A DNA stretch of 64,000 bases. Origin: Microbacterium sp. BR1 (GTDB lineage Bacteria; Actinomycetota; Actinomycetes; Actinomycetales; Microbacteriaceae). The notes under the pieces were generated by a model that saw only the letters and a program-made list of their open reading frames with translations, was not told where the DNA came from and did no database searches. The position numbers were made by a program, and so were the translations under genes. Shown here piece by piece: positions 52,210 to 61,138 of this stretch. The stretch lies in assembly GCF_002812725.1 (NCBI RefSeq), contig NZ_NMUN01000010.1, forward strand, positions 186,001-250,000, in the 5' to 3' direction. Position 1 is the first letter of the stretch. Every line of letters starts with the position of its first letter.

Positions 52210-52499
52210 TCGGCCACCGTGCTTCCGACGACCGTGCTTCCGGCGACCGTGCCGTCGACGACCGTGATCTCGACGACGTCCTCGATGACCGAGTTCGAGA
52301 GGATCTCGTCCGCGACACGACGGGCGCTCGCGAGAACATCTTCCGTCACGTCGCCGTCCACGGTGAGTTCGAACCGCTTGCCCATGCGGACGGCGCTGAA
52401 GTCGGTGACACCGAGGCGCGAGAGCGCGCCCGTGACGGCCTTTCCCTGCGGATCGAGAAGCTCAGCCTTGGGCATGACGTCGACGACGATGGTGGGCAT
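52206..52499 (-). CDS. purS: Phosphoribosylformylglycinamidine synthase subunit PurS
   Basis: 97 residues from ATG 52499 (GGAG upstream). Bridges PurQ and PurL. Core [19 protein letters not shown] and [16 protein letters not shown] are standard. PurS normally ends near residue 80-85; this one has a Gly/Ser/Thr/Val tail ([17 protein letters not shown]) made by a 15-bp tandem repeat. Confidence 0.93.
52217..52276. repeat. 15-bp tandem repeat in the 3' end of purS
   Basis: Four units: CCGTGCTTCCGACGA (52217), CCGTGCTTCCGGCGA (52232), CCGTGCCGTCGACGA (52247), CCGTGATCTCGACGA (52262). The multiple of three keeps frame, so copy-number change would only lengthen the PurS tail. Confidence 0.8.
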
Positions 52500-52684
52500 G
52501 TGAGAGCTCCGGCTGTCGGGGGCGGGGTGCCCGTCCAGTCTACGGCCGACAGCTGTCGGGGTCCGTGTCGACGTCAGTGGCACCTGCAGCGGGGTGTGAT
52601 TCGACGGGTCCTGCGCGCTCGCACGCTGCGCTGAGGGGGCGCATCCGGTCGCTCGACGTCCGTGATAAAAATGTGATCTTCATA

Positions 52685-52752
52685 TGGGAGCGCTCTCTTG
52701 AATACGTGGGATCGCTCCCATAACGTGTCATCACCGAATGGGAGCGATCCCA
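52685..52752 (+). promoter_or_regulatory. ceb operon promoter with three CebR operators
   Basis: -35 TTGAAT (52698-52703), 17 nt, -10 TAACGT (52721-52726). Operators: TGGGAGCGCTCTCT (52685-52698), TGGGATCGCTCCCA (52707-52720) and TGGGAGCGATCCCA (52739-52752), all close to the CebR consensus TGGGAGCGCTCCCA. One abuts the -35, one fills the spacer, one follows the start site. Centres are 22 and 32 bp apart. The stretch 52500-52827 otherwise holds only the leader and the ribosome site of cebE. Confidence 0.85.
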
Positions 52753-52827
52753 CGGACACACATGGCGGCGGGAACGAGCCCGGCGTCACGCCTGCAATAC
52801 ACAACGACCCATCACGAAGGAGTGACA

Positions 52828-54102
52828 GTGAATTCACGCGCCATGCGCCGGAGTGCCGCAATCGTCGCCGCATTTTCCGCTTCCGCAATCGTTCTCGCCG
52901 GTTGTGCCGGTGGAGGGAGTGGCTCGCCGTCGGGAGACTCGGACGGCAAGACCACGCTCACGATCGCCACGTTCAACAACTTCGGGTACACGGATGCACT
53001 CCTGCAGGAGTACATGGATGAGAACCCCGACATCAAGATCGTGCACAACAAGGCCGCCGAGTCCGGCGACGCTCGCGCCAACTACTTCCAGAAGCTCGGC
53101 AAAGAGGGCCTCGCCGACATCGAGGCCGTCGAGATCGACTGGTTCGCCGAGGCCATGCAGTACTCGGATTTGCTCGCCGAGGTGCCGGACAGCGCGAAGG
53201 GGCGCTGGCTGGACTGGAAGGAAGCGGGCGCGACGGACGGCGAGGGACGACTCGTCGGCTTCGGCACCGACATCGGCCCGCAGTCCATCTGCTACCGCGC
53301 CGACCTCTTCGGGGCCGCCGGACTGCCGACGGATCGCGCCGAGGTCGCCGCGCTCTTCGAGGGCGACTGGAACCACTTCCTCGACATCGCGGACCAGTAC
53401 AAGGCCGCGACCGGCAAGCCGATGATCGACTCGGCCAACTCGGTGCTGCAGGGCATCGTCAACCAGATGGAGTACACGTACGACGAGCCCGACGGCACTG
53501 TCATCGCGACGACCAACCCCGACATCGCCGATGCCTACGAGCTCGTGGTCGACCGGGCCATCCCGAATGCCGCGTACGCCGGCCAGTGGAGCGATGACTG
53601 GAACGCCTCGATGACCAACGGCGAGTTCGCCGCGATGCTCTGCCCGGGCTGGATGCTCGGCATCATCTCCGGCAATGCCCCCGACGTCACGGGATGGGAT
53701 GTCGCGGACGTCTTCCCCGGCGGCGGAGGCAACTGGGGCGGTTCGTACCTGACGGTGCCCGCGAACGGGGCCAACGTCGACGCGGCGCTCGCGCTGGCCG
53801 ACTGGCTGACCGCGCCCGAGCAGCAGCTGAAGGCGTTCGTCGAAGCCGGCACGTTCCCGAGCCAGGTCGAGGCGTACACGAACCCCGAGCTGACGGACTT
53901 CGTCAACCCGTACTTCAACGATGCACCGACCGGCGAGATCGGCGCCAACCGCGCCGAGGCCGTGACGGTCGCCCCCTACAAGAGCGCGAGCTACTTCAAG
54001 TACCACGACGCTCTCCAGAACGCGGTCACTCGAGTCTTCGACGGTGTCGAAGACAAGAGCACCTCGTGGAACACCTGGGTCACCGAGGTCGACGCCTTCT
54101 AA
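52828..54102 (+). CDS. cebE: Cellobiose-type ABC transporter substrate-binding lipoprotein
   Basis: 424-residue family 1 sugar-binding lipoprotein. Signal with RRSAAIVAAFSASAIVLAGC, lipobox VLAGC. GTG 52828 has AAGGAG five nt upstream. NFGYTDALLQEYMDENPDIKIVHNKAAESGDAR at the mature start matches CebE-type cello-oligosaccharide binders. Controlled by CebR operators upstream. Confidence 0.9.
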   Translation: MNSRAMRRSAAIVAAFSASAIVLAGCAGGGSGSPSGDSDGKTTLTIATFNNFGYTDALLQEYMDENPDIKIVHNKAAESGDARANYFQKLGKEGLADIEAVEIDWFAEAMQYSDLLAEVPDSAKGRWLDWKEAGATDGEGRLVGFGTDIGPQSICYRADLFGAAGLPTDRAEVAALFEGDWNHFLDIADQYKAATGKPMIDSANSVLQGIVNQMEYTYDEPDGTVIATTNPDIADAYELVVDRAIPNAAYAGQWSDDWNASMTNGEFAAMLCPGWMLGIISGNAPDVTGWDVADVFPGGGGNWGGSYLTVPANGANVDAALALADWLTAPEQQLKAFVEAGTFPSQVEAYTNPELTDFVNPYFNDAPTGEIGANRAEAVTVAPYKSASYFKYHDALQNAVTRVFDGVEDKSTSWNTWVTEVDAF

Positions 54103-54111
54103 CGACCGGAC

Positions 54112-54151
54112 GGGGGTGGGGCGTGCTTGCTGGATAGCTCGCCCCACCCCC
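54112..54151 (+). terminator. Intercistronic hairpin between cebE and cebF
   Basis: GGGGGTGGGGCG (54112-54123) pairs perfectly over 12 bp with CGCCCCACCCCC (54140-54151), loop 16 nt, without a U-tract. Such hairpins after a binding-protein gene protect or partly end the transcript, keeping binding protein in excess over permeases. Confidence 0.75.
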
Positions 54152-54186
54152 TGACCGCTCTTCGACCTCACCGATACGGAGCCCCC

Positions 54187-55215
54187 GTGACCGCGACCGA
54201 AGCTCGCCCCGTCATCTCGTCTCAGGACTCATCCCCGCCGCCCGTCGGGCGGCCTCGCTCGGTCCTGTCGTTCAGGAACCGGCTGAGCCGGTGGGACCTG
54301 AAGCTCTCGCCCTACCTCTACATCTCGCCGTTCTTCATCATGTTCGCGATCGTGGGGCTCTTTCCCATCGCGTTCACGGCCGTCATCTCGTTGCAGGAGT
54401 GGGACCTGGTCCGCAACTCCGGCACGTTCGTCGGCCTGGAGCAGTACGTGTGGATCCTCAACGATCCGAAATTCTGGACTGCGCTGCGCAACACGTTCAG
54501 CATCTTCGTGCTGTCGTCCGTGCCCCAGTTGATCCTGGCGTTGTTCATCGCCGCGATGCTGGACCGCAACATCCGTGCGAAGACGTTCTGGCGGATGAGT
54601 GTGCTGCTGCCTTTCGTGATGGCGCCGGTCGCCGTCGCCCTGATCTTCAGCAACATGTTCGGCGACAACCACGGCCTCGTGAACAACGTCCTCAGCGACC
54701 TGGGGATCAGCCCCATACCGTGGCACAAGGACCCCTTCTGGAGCCACATCGCGATCGCCACGATGGTGAACTTCCGCTGGACCGGCTACAACGCCCTGAT
54801 CCTGCTCGCGGCAATGCAGGCGGTGCCCCGCGAGTACTACGAGGCGGCGACGGTCGATGGAGCCAACGCCTTCCGTCAGTTCATCAGCATCACCCTGCCG
54901 TCCCTGCGCCCCACGCTCATCTTCGTGATCATCACCTCGACGATCGGCGGACTGCAGATCTTCGACGAGCCGCGCATGTTCGACAACACCGGCGAGGGCG
55001 GAGCCGCCCAGCAGTGGCTCACGATCACGCTGTACCTCTACAACATCGGCTGGGGCGAGTTCAACTTCGGCCGCGCCGCGGCGCTCGCCTGGATCCTGTT
55101 CGCCATCATCCTGGCGATCGGTCTCATCAACCTGTTCATCACCCGGCGCCTAGTGCGCGACGAGGGCGGGCGCGGCGAGATCGTCCGTCGCCGCCGGAAG
55201 GGAGCTCAGCGATGA
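54187..55215 (+). CDS. cebF: Cellobiose-type ABC transporter permease, first subunit
   Basis: 342 residues from GTG 54187 (GGAG just upstream). Six membrane helices and the coupling loop EYYEAATVDGANAFRQFISITLPSLRPTL at about 218-246. No ATPase gene is in the operon; as in Streptomyces, a shared MsiK-type ATPase elsewhere probably drives it. Confidence 0.92.
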   Translation: MTATEARPVISSQDSSPPPVGRPRSVLSFRNRLSRWDLKLSPYLYISPFFIMFAIVGLFPIAFTAVISLQEWDLVRNSGTFVGLEQYVWILNDPKFWTALRNTFSIFVLSSVPQLILALFIAAMLDRNIRAKTFWRMSVLLPFVMAPVAVALIFSNMFGDNHGLVNNVLSDLGISPIPWHKDPFWSHIAIATMVNFRWTGYNALILLAAMQAVPREYYEAATVDGANAFRQFISITLPSLRPTLIFVIITSTIGGLQIFDEPRMFDNTGEGGAAQQWLTITLYLYNIGWGEFNFGRAAALAWILFAIILAIGLINLFITRRLVRDEGGRGEIVRRRRKGAQR

Positions 55216-56129
55216 CCTCCATCAGCAATCCGCCCCTCGCGATCGTCGAGGAGGGGATCCCGAACGCCAAGGCGCGGCGCCGCGGCGAGCGTGTGACGAA
55301 GATCCGCGGCGTCCGCGCCGGCATCTGGGTCTACATCGGCCTGGGAGTCGTCGCCGTGGCGGCCATCTTCCCCTATTACTGGTCGTTCCTCATCGGGTCC
55401 GGAACCGCATCCACGATCAACGACCCCAACATGTCGTGGATCCCGGGCGGCAACTTCATCGCCAACGCGCTGTCGGTGGTCGGCGATCCGGCCGTCAACT
55501 TCTGGTTGGCGCTCTGGAACTCCATCTTCAGCTCGACCGTGATCGCCGCGTCCGTCGTGATGTTCTCGACGCTGGCCGGCTGGGCGTTCGCGAAACTCCG
55601 CTTCCGCGGGGGAAAGTGGCTCCTCGCTTTCGTGGTGGCGACCATGGCCGTTCCGATGCAGCTGGGTGTCGTCCCGCTGTACATCCTGTTCGCCGACCTC
55701 GGCTGGACGGGGACCATCGGTGCGGTCATCGTGCCCGCGCTGACGAGCGCGTTCGGTGTGTTCTGGATGACGCAGTACCTCAATCAGGCGGTACCCGACG
55801 AGCTGATCGAGGCAGCGCGGGTGGATGGGGCATCCATGCTCCGCACCTTCTGGACCATCGGCGTGGTCGCCGCGCGTCCGGCGGCCGCCATGCTCTTTCT
55901 CTTCACCTTCGTCGGCGCGTGGAACAACTTCTTCTGGCCGTTCATCGTGCTGGACCGTCAGAGCCCCACACTGCCCGTGGCCCTGTCGTTGCTCCAGTCC
56001 AACTACTTCGTCGACTATTCGATCGTGCTCGCGGGTGTTCTGCTGGCGACGGTGCCCCTGATCTTGCTGTTCGCTTTCGCGGGTCGACAGCTCGTCAGCG
56101 GCATCATGGCCGGAGCAGTGAAGGGTTAG
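55212..56129 (+). CDS. cebG: Cellobiose-type ABC transporter permease, second subunit
   Basis: 305 residues; ATG 55212 overlaps the cebF stop. Coupling loop DELIEAARVDGASMLRTFWTIGVVAARPA at about 197-225. N-terminal 40 residues are basic and cytosolic. Confidence 0.92.
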   Translation: MTSISNPPLAIVEEGIPNAKARRRGERVTKIRGVRAGIWVYIGLGVVAVAAIFPYYWSFLIGSGTASTINDPNMSWIPGGNFIANALSVVGDPAVNFWLALWNSIFSSTVIAASVVMFSTLAGWAFAKLRFRGGKWLLAFVVATMAVPMQLGVVPLYILFADLGWTGTIGAVIVPALTSAFGVFWMTQYLNQAVPDELIEAARVDGASMLRTFWTIGVVAARPAAAMLFLFTFVGAWNNFFWPFIVLDRQSPTLPVALSLLQSNYFVDYSIVLAGVLLATVPLILLFAFAGRQLVSGIMAGAVKG

Positions 56130-56130
56130 C

Positions 56131-57621
56131 ATGAGCACCGACATCAGGAAGGCCCCCTCTCGCATGCCTGCAAGGACCGCGCGATCATTTCCCTCCGAGT
56201 TCCTCTTCGGAGCGGCCACTGCCGCTTTCCAGATAGAAGGCGCGGCGCACGAGGGTGGGCGCCGCGATTCGATCTGGGATGCCTTCTCGCGCGTGCCCGG
56301 CGCGGTGATCAACGGTGACAACGGCGACGTCGCGTGCGACCACTACCACCTGTACCGCGACGATGTGGCGCTCATGAAGTCGATGGGTCTGCAGACCTAT
56401 CGGTTTTCGACGTCCTGGTCGCGCGTCCGTCCGGACGGGGGAGCGCTGAACCCCGAGGGCGTGGACTTCTACGAGCGACTCGTCGACGAATTGCTGGCCG
56501 CCGACATCCTGCCGTGGCTGACGCTCTACCACTGGGATCTTCCTCAGGCGCTCCAGGAGCGCGGCGGATGGACGAACCGCGATACGGCCGATCGGTTCAC
56601 CGAATACGCGCTCGACATGCACGATGCGCTCGGCGATCGCGTGAACGTGTGGACCACGCTGAACGAACCGTGGTGTTCGTCGTTCCTCAGCTACACGGCG
56701 GGGATCCACGCCCCCGGCCACTACAGCAAGACCGAGGGCATGCTGGCGGCCCACCACCTGCTGCTCGGCCACGGTCAGACCGTGCGCGAGCTGCGGGGAC
56801 GCGACGCATCCCTGAACCTGGGGGTCACCCTCAACCTCACGGTCGCCGACCCCGTGAACCCCGCCGACCCGGCCGACCTCGATGCCGCACGCCGGATCGA
56901 CGGCCAGTTCAACCGCTGGTTCCTCGACCCGATCTTCCGGGGCGCCTACCCCGAGGACATCTTCGACGAGATCGCGGACGACGAACTGCGCGCAGCGATC
57001 CTTCCGGGTGATCTCGACACGATCTCGACCCACATCGACACGCTCGGCGTGAACTACTACCACGGTGAACTGGTCGGCGGTCACCGTCCGGAGTTCCCGC
57101 CGAAGCCGGGGGATGCCCCGACCGATCGCCGCAGCGACTCTCCTTTCCCCTCGTCCGAAGACATCTACTGGCACGAGCGCGGGCTCCCGCGCACGCCGAT
57201 GAACTGGGAGGTCCAGCCCGAGGGGCTGACGCGCCTGCTCGTCCGTGTGTCGGAGGAATACGCCGAGCCGGCCGGGACGTCCCTGTTCGTGACCGAGAAC
57301 GGCGCGGCCTACGACGACCATGCCGTGCTGGAGGACGGCGTGGTGCGCGTGCACGACGACGAGCGGGTCGACTTCGTGCGCGCACACCTGGGCGCGACGC
57401 TCGACGCGATCCAGGCGGGTGTCGACGTGCGCGGATACTTCTACTGGTCGCTGCTCGACAACTTCGAGTGGGCCTGGGGCTACGAGAAACGGTTCGGCAT
57501 CGTGCGGGTCGACTACGACACCCAGGTGCGGTCCATCAAGGACAGCGGCCGGGAGTACTCTCGGATCATCGCGAAGCGGACGCTCGATGATGACAGGGAG
57601 CCAGCCGACGCGGTCGAGTAG
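56131..57621 (+). CDS. bglC: GH1 beta-glucosidase
   Basis: 496 residues without a signal peptide, so cytosolic. Acid/base E179 in TLNEPW, nucleophile E389 in VTENG, and N-terminal FLFGAATAAFQIEGA. Hydrolyses imported cellobiose to glucose. It starts one base after the cebG stop codon and is followed by the regulator gene, matching the Streptomyces cebEFG-bglC order. Confidence 0.93.
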   Translation: MSTDIRKAPSRMPARTARSFPSEFLFGAATAAFQIEGAAHEGGRRDSIWDAFSRVPGAVINGDNGDVACDHYHLYRDDVALMKSMGLQTYRFSTSWSRVRPDGGALNPEGVDFYERLVDELLAADILPWLTLYHWDLPQALQERGGWTNRDTADRFTEYALDMHDALGDRVNVWTTLNEPWCSSFLSYTAGIHAPGHYSKTEGMLAAHHLLLGHGQTVRELRGRDASLNLGVTLNLTVADPVNPADPADLDAARRIDGQFNRWFLDPIFRGAYPEDIFDEIADDELRAAILPGDLDTISTHIDTLGVNYYHGELVGGHRPEFPPKPGDAPTDRRSDSPFPSSEDIYWHERGLPRTPMNWEVQPEGLTRLLVRVSEEYAEPAGTSLFVTENGAAYDDHAVLEDGVVRVHDDERVDFVRAHLGATLDAIQAGVDVRGYFYWSLLDNFEWAWGYEKRFGIVRVDYDTQVRSIKDSGREYSRIIAKRTLDDDREPADAVE

Positions 57622-57643
57622 GTCCCGCGAAGGAAGGCACGAC

Positions 57644-58741
57644 ATGGTCGACATCGGGACTCGCCCTGCCAACGAGCCTCGTTCCGCCGACGGGACCCGC
57701 TCTGCCAGTGGAACTCGCTCCGCGAATGGAACCGTCACGATCGAAGAGGTCGCGGCTGTAGCCGGTGTCTCGAGATCGACCGTATCGCGTGTCGTGAACG
57801 GCTCGACGTCGGTCAGTCCGGCGGCGCTCGAGGCGGTGAATCGTGCCATCTCCGACCTGAACTACGTGCCCAACCGCGCCGCTCGGTCGCTCGCGACGCG
57901 GCAGACCCATGCGATCGCGCTGGTCGTTCCCGAAGAGACGACCCGATTCTTCGGCGACCCCTTCTTCGCGGCGATCGTTTCGGGCATCAACTCCCGCATC
58001 AACAGGTCCGACTACGTGCTGAACCTGTTCATCGCCAGCGACGATCCGGGAGACAAGACGACCAGCTATCTGCGCAGCGGCAGCGTCGACGGGGCGATCA
58101 TCGTGTCGCACCATACGAGCGACACCTTCATCGACCGCATCGCCGCGGCCGTGCCGGTGGTCTTCGGCGGACGGCCCGTGCGCGCCCGGGAGCGCGACTA
58201 CTACGTCGATGTCGACAATGTGCGTGGCGGGCGGGAGGTCGCCGAGTTCCTCATCGGGCGGGGGTACCGCAGGATCGCCATGATCGGCGGTCCTTTGACG
58301 ATGCCTGCAGGTGTCGACCGGCTCGAGGGGTTTCGTCAAGCGCTCGACGCGGCAGGGCTCGAACCCGGGCGCATCGAGGACGGAAACTTCACGGCGGATG
58401 GGGGAGCGCTCGCGATGGAGCGGATTCTCGCCGCGCCCGAACGCCCCGAGGCGCTGTTCATCGCGAGCGACCTGATGGCGCGTGGTGCGCTCGCGATTCT
58501 GGCGCGGGCAGGCATCCGGGTTCCCGAGGACATGGCGATCGTCGGCTTCGACGACTCACCGGTGGCGACGTCGGTATCGCCCCAGCTCACGACCATGCGC
58601 CAGCCGTCGTTCACGCAGGGGGAACGGATGGCCGACGTGCTGCTGGATCTGCTCGCCGACCGCGACCCGCCACGCGTAACCGTGCTCAACACCGAACTCG
58701 TGGTCCGCGACTCGGTGCTTCCGGCGGCACCCGCCCGCTGA
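57644..58741 (+). CDS. cebR: LacI-family cellobiose regulator CebR
   Basis: 365 residues. HTH at 31-53 (VTIEEVAAVAGVSRSTVSRVVNG). AGGAAGG precedes ATG 57644. Unlike Streptomyces, where cebR diverges from cebE, it is the last gene of the operon here. The 30-residue N-terminal extension is a four-fold repeat (GTRPAN, EPRSAD, GTRSAS, GTRSAN; 57656-57727). Repressor binding to the three TGGGAGCG operators is inferred from their consensus. Confidence 0.9.
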   Translation: MVDIGTRPANEPRSADGTRSASGTRSANGTVTIEEVAAVAGVSRSTVSRVVNGSTSVSPAALEAVNRAISDLNYVPNRAARSLATRQTHAIALVVPEETTRFFGDPFFAAIVSGINSRINRSDYVLNLFIASDDPGDKTTSYLRSGSVDGAIIVSHHTSDTFIDRIAAAVPVVFGGRPVRARERDYYVDVDNVRGGREVAEFLIGRGYRRIAMIGGPLTMPAGVDRLEGFRQALDAAGLEPGRIEDGNFTADGGALAMERILAAPERPEALFIASDLMARGALAILARAGIRVPEDMAIVGFDDSPVATSVSPQLTTMRQPSFTQGERMADVLLDLLADRDPPRVTVLNTELVVRDSVLPAAPAR

Positions 58742-58753
58742 GACCCGGTCTCA
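58739..58753. terminator. Palindrome spanning the convergent stops of cebR and the VOC gene
   Basis: TGAGACC-C-GGTCTCA runs exactly from the cebR stop (58739-58741) to the VOC stop (58751-58753). It resembles the arrangement at 14327-14350. Confidence 0.5.
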
Positions 58754-59638
58754 GGTCTCCGCAACGGTGGCGTGAAGTGCGTTGCCCCAGGGGTCCTCGA
58801 AACTGATCGTCCGTCCGTCGTCGCGCACGGGTGTCGCGTAGTGGTCCAGCCGCTGCGTGAGCTCGCCCAGCGCGTCCGCGTGGGGGAGGGACAGGTCGAT
58901 ACGGCCGAGGCCCAGCGCGGGACCGCGCCGGCCTGCGCCCCTCGACCCCCACACGTTCATCGCCATGTGGTGGTGGTATCCGCCTGCGCTGACGAACAGC
59001 GCCTGATCGCCGAGGCGGATCGTGGTGTCGAAGCCCAGCCGGTCGACGTAGAACTCCTGTGCGGTGTCCACGTCGCCGACGGAGAGGTGGACGTGCCCGA
59101 CGCTCGCCGGGTCTCCCGCTGTCGAGCCGGCGAGCGCGTCCTCGGTCAGGTGGGCGCGCAGGAACTCGTTCGGGTCGAGCGCGAGTGTCGCCATCTCGAT
59201 CTGTCCGTGCACCCACGACCACTCGGTGCGCGCGCGGTCCCAGTACAGCTCGACGCCGTTCCCCTCCGGGTCGGTGAGGTAGAACGCCTTGCTGACGATG
59301 TGATCGGCGCTGCCGGTGAACGTGCCGGGGGCGTTGCGCGCCACGCTGTAGAGCGACGCGGCGAGTGCTGACTGCGACTCGAACAGGATCGCCACGTGGT
59401 ACAGCCCCGCGGATCGCGGGGGCGCGGCGCGCAGCCCGGGAGAGTGCTGCAGCACGAGGATCTCGTGACCCGCGCGGCCGAGCGTGACCTCGTCGCCCTC
59501 GGCTCGGAGCACCTGGAGTGTGATCACATCGCGGTAGAACCGCGTCATCGCGTCGAGGTCGCCGACCCGAAGGGTGACCGGCCCCATCGCGGTGTCCGCG
59601 GCGATGCGACTCGGTCGAGCGCCGGATTTCGTATTCAT
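58751..59638 (-). CDS. VOC-family dioxygenase (CatE/catechol 2,3-dioxygenase-like)
   Basis: 295 residues with two glyoxalase/extradiol domains (about 18-130 and 168-285). Metal ligands are suggested by HVAILFES, VGHVHLSVGD and SFEDPWGN. CatE in Bacillus opens catechol or quinone-derived rings and is controlled by a MarR-type regulator. ATG 59638 is inside the palindrome at 59632-59645. Confidence 0.85.
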   Translation of the reverse strand: MNTKSGARPSRIAADTAMGPVTLRVGDLDAMTRFYRDVITLQVLRAEGDEVTLGRAGHEILVLQHSPGLRAAPPRSAGLYHVAILFESQSALAASLYSVARNAPGTFTGSADHIVSKAFYLTDPEGNGVELYWDRARTEWSWVHGQIEMATLALDPNEFLRAHLTEDALAGSTAGDPASVGHVHLSVGDVDTAQEFYVDRLGFDTTIRLGDQALFVSAGGYHHHMAMNVWGSRGAGRRGPALGLGRIDLSLPHADALGELTQRLDHYATPVRDDGRTISFEDPWGNALHATVAET

Positions 59639-59645
59639 GTGAATA
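59632..59645. promoter_or_regulatory. Palindrome over the VOC gene start codon
   Basis: TATTCA-TG-TGAATA covers ATG 59638. An AT-rich palindrome at the start of a CatE-like gene fits a MarR/MhqR-type operator; no regulator gene is near. Confidence 0.45.
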
Positions 59646-59697
59646 TGCAACGGATGGTCCGTCTCGCGCATTCCCCGCGTGCCGCGACGTCCAGCGC

Positions 59698-60630
59698 CTA
59701 GCGTCCGCCGGTCAGGCGATCGAGCAGCTCGCGGTAGCGGTCGGCCGTGCGCACGACGATCTCGTCGGGGAGCTCCGGGGGTTCGCCCGTCCGGTCCCAG
59801 TTCGCCGCGAGCCAGTCGCGCACGATCTGCTTGTCGAAGCTCGCCATCCGCTCGTTCGGGGTGCCCCCGCGCGCCCACGCTTCGGCATCCCAGTAGCGCG
59901 ACGAGTCGCTCGTGAGGACTTCGTCCGCGAGGCGCAGCACGCCCTCGGCGTCGGTGCCGAACTCGAACTTCGTGTCGGCGAGGATCAGACCGTGCGCGGC
60001 GGCGCGGCGGGCGGCGCGCTCGTAGATCTCGAGCGAGGCGTCGCGGAGCGCCGTGGCCGAGTCCTCGCCGACCAGTTCAATCGTGCGCTCGAAGCTGATG
60101 TTCTCGTCGTGTTCACCGAGTTCGGCCTTGAACGCCGGTGTGAAGATCGGCTCGGGCAGGCGATCGCCGTTCTGGAGACCTGAAGGCAGGGGGATGCCGC
60201 AGACGGTGCCGGCCTCGCGATACTCCGCCCACCCCGACCCCGTCAGGTATCCGCGGACGACGCACTCGATCGGCAGCATGTCGAGTCGGCGTACGAGCAT
60301 GGCGCGTCCCGCGACCGCGGCCGGGATGAGGCGCACCGGCTCGTCGTCGTCCGAGAGCGCCGTGTCGGGGGCGAGGTGGTTCGGCACCGCGGGGCCGCCG
60401 TCGCCGCCCGCGAGCAGGTCGAACCACCACAGGCTCAGCGTCGTCAGCAGCTCGCCCTTCTCCGGGATGCCCGGTGACAGGACGTGGTCGAAAGCGCTGA
60501 CGCGGTCGGATGCGACCACCAGCATCCGCTCTGCGCTTGCACCCTCGGGGGTGTCCGCCGGGACGTAGAGGTCCCGCACCTTTCCGGAGTAGACGTGGCG
60601 CCAGCCGGGAAGATCGGAGGTGGGGGTCAC
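59698..60630 (-). CDS. purC: SAICAR synthase
   Basis: 310 residues from GTG 60630. Joins aspartate to CAIR in purine synthesis. YSGKVRDLY (ATP loop), DRVSAFDHVL, IECVVRGYLTGSGW and ADTKFEFG are family motifs. Start is six nt after GATAAT and has no ribosome site. Confidence 0.95.
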   Translation of the reverse strand: MTPTSDLPGWRHVYSGKVRDLYVPADTPEGASAERMLVVASDRVSAFDHVLSPGIPEKGELLTTLSLWWFDLLAGGDGGPAVPNHLAPDTALSDDDEPVRLIPAAVAGRAMLVRRLDMLPIECVVRGYLTGSGWAEYREAGTVCGIPLPSGLQNGDRLPEPIFTPAFKAELGEHDENISFERTIELVGEDSATALRDASLEIYERAARRAAAHGLILADTKFEFGTDAEGVLRLADEVLTSDSSRYWDAEAWARGGTPNERMASFDKQIVRDWLAANWDRTGEPPELPDEIVVRTADRYRELLDRLTGGR

Positions 60631-60642
60631 CCGACCATTATC
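60631..60642 (-). promoter_or_regulatory. Leaderless -10 element for purC
   Basis: GATAAT (60637-60642, minus strand), five of six matches to TATAAT, then six nt and GTG 60630. Confidence 0.55.
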
Positions 60643-60727
60643 CCGTGGACGCGGTGTCCGGAGTGGGTGAACCCGCGGTCCCTCGCTGGCGAGCATGCCG
60701 CCGCGGTCGCGCCCACCCGCGTTTGTG

Positions 60728-61108
60728 TCAGGACCGACCGCCGCTGCTGAGGACCGCCCACGCGATGAGGCTGTCGATGCGGCGCACGTCTGCCCCCCGG
60801 GCCAGCTTGATCTTGATATGACCCGCCCGCGTCCATAACTCGACTTCGGAATTCAGATCGAGGGTGCCTGCGTTCTCTGACGACCACATATTTATCGCGC
60901 CATACGGCAGCGAGTAGATCTCGACCTTCTTGCCGGTGATGCCCTGCGCATCACGGACGATCAATCGCCTCGTCGTGAAGGTAGCTGAATCGCGGAATGT
61001 CTTGAATGAGGCCACTGCCTCCTCCCCCTGCACGAGCAGGGGGAGGACATCGGCAGGCACGGGGATCTCTTGCTGGAGAGTCCATGTCAGCATCGCCCCA
61101 GGCTCCAT
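60728..61108 (-). CDS. bPH_1-domain protein (bacterial PH domain)
   Basis: 126 residues covering a whole bPH_1 (former DUF1696) domain: GEEAVASFKTFRDSATFTTRRLIVRDAQGITGKKVEIYSLPY in pieces matches the family pattern of a beta barrel. Function of the family is unknown. GGAAGGA is eight nt before ATG 61108. The gene is less GC-rich than its neighbours. Before the insertion of the adjoining element it probably lay about 30 nt after the Ltp-repeat gene. Confidence 0.82.
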   Translation of the reverse strand: MEPGAMLTWTLQQEIPVPADVLPLLVQGEEAVASFKTFRDSATFTTRRLIVRDAQGITGKKVEIYSLPYGAINMWSSENAGTLDLNSEVELWTRAGHIKIKLARGADVRRIDSLIAWAVLSSGGRS

Positions 61109-61138
61109 AGACGGTCCTTCCTTCGTGCTTCGACGGAA

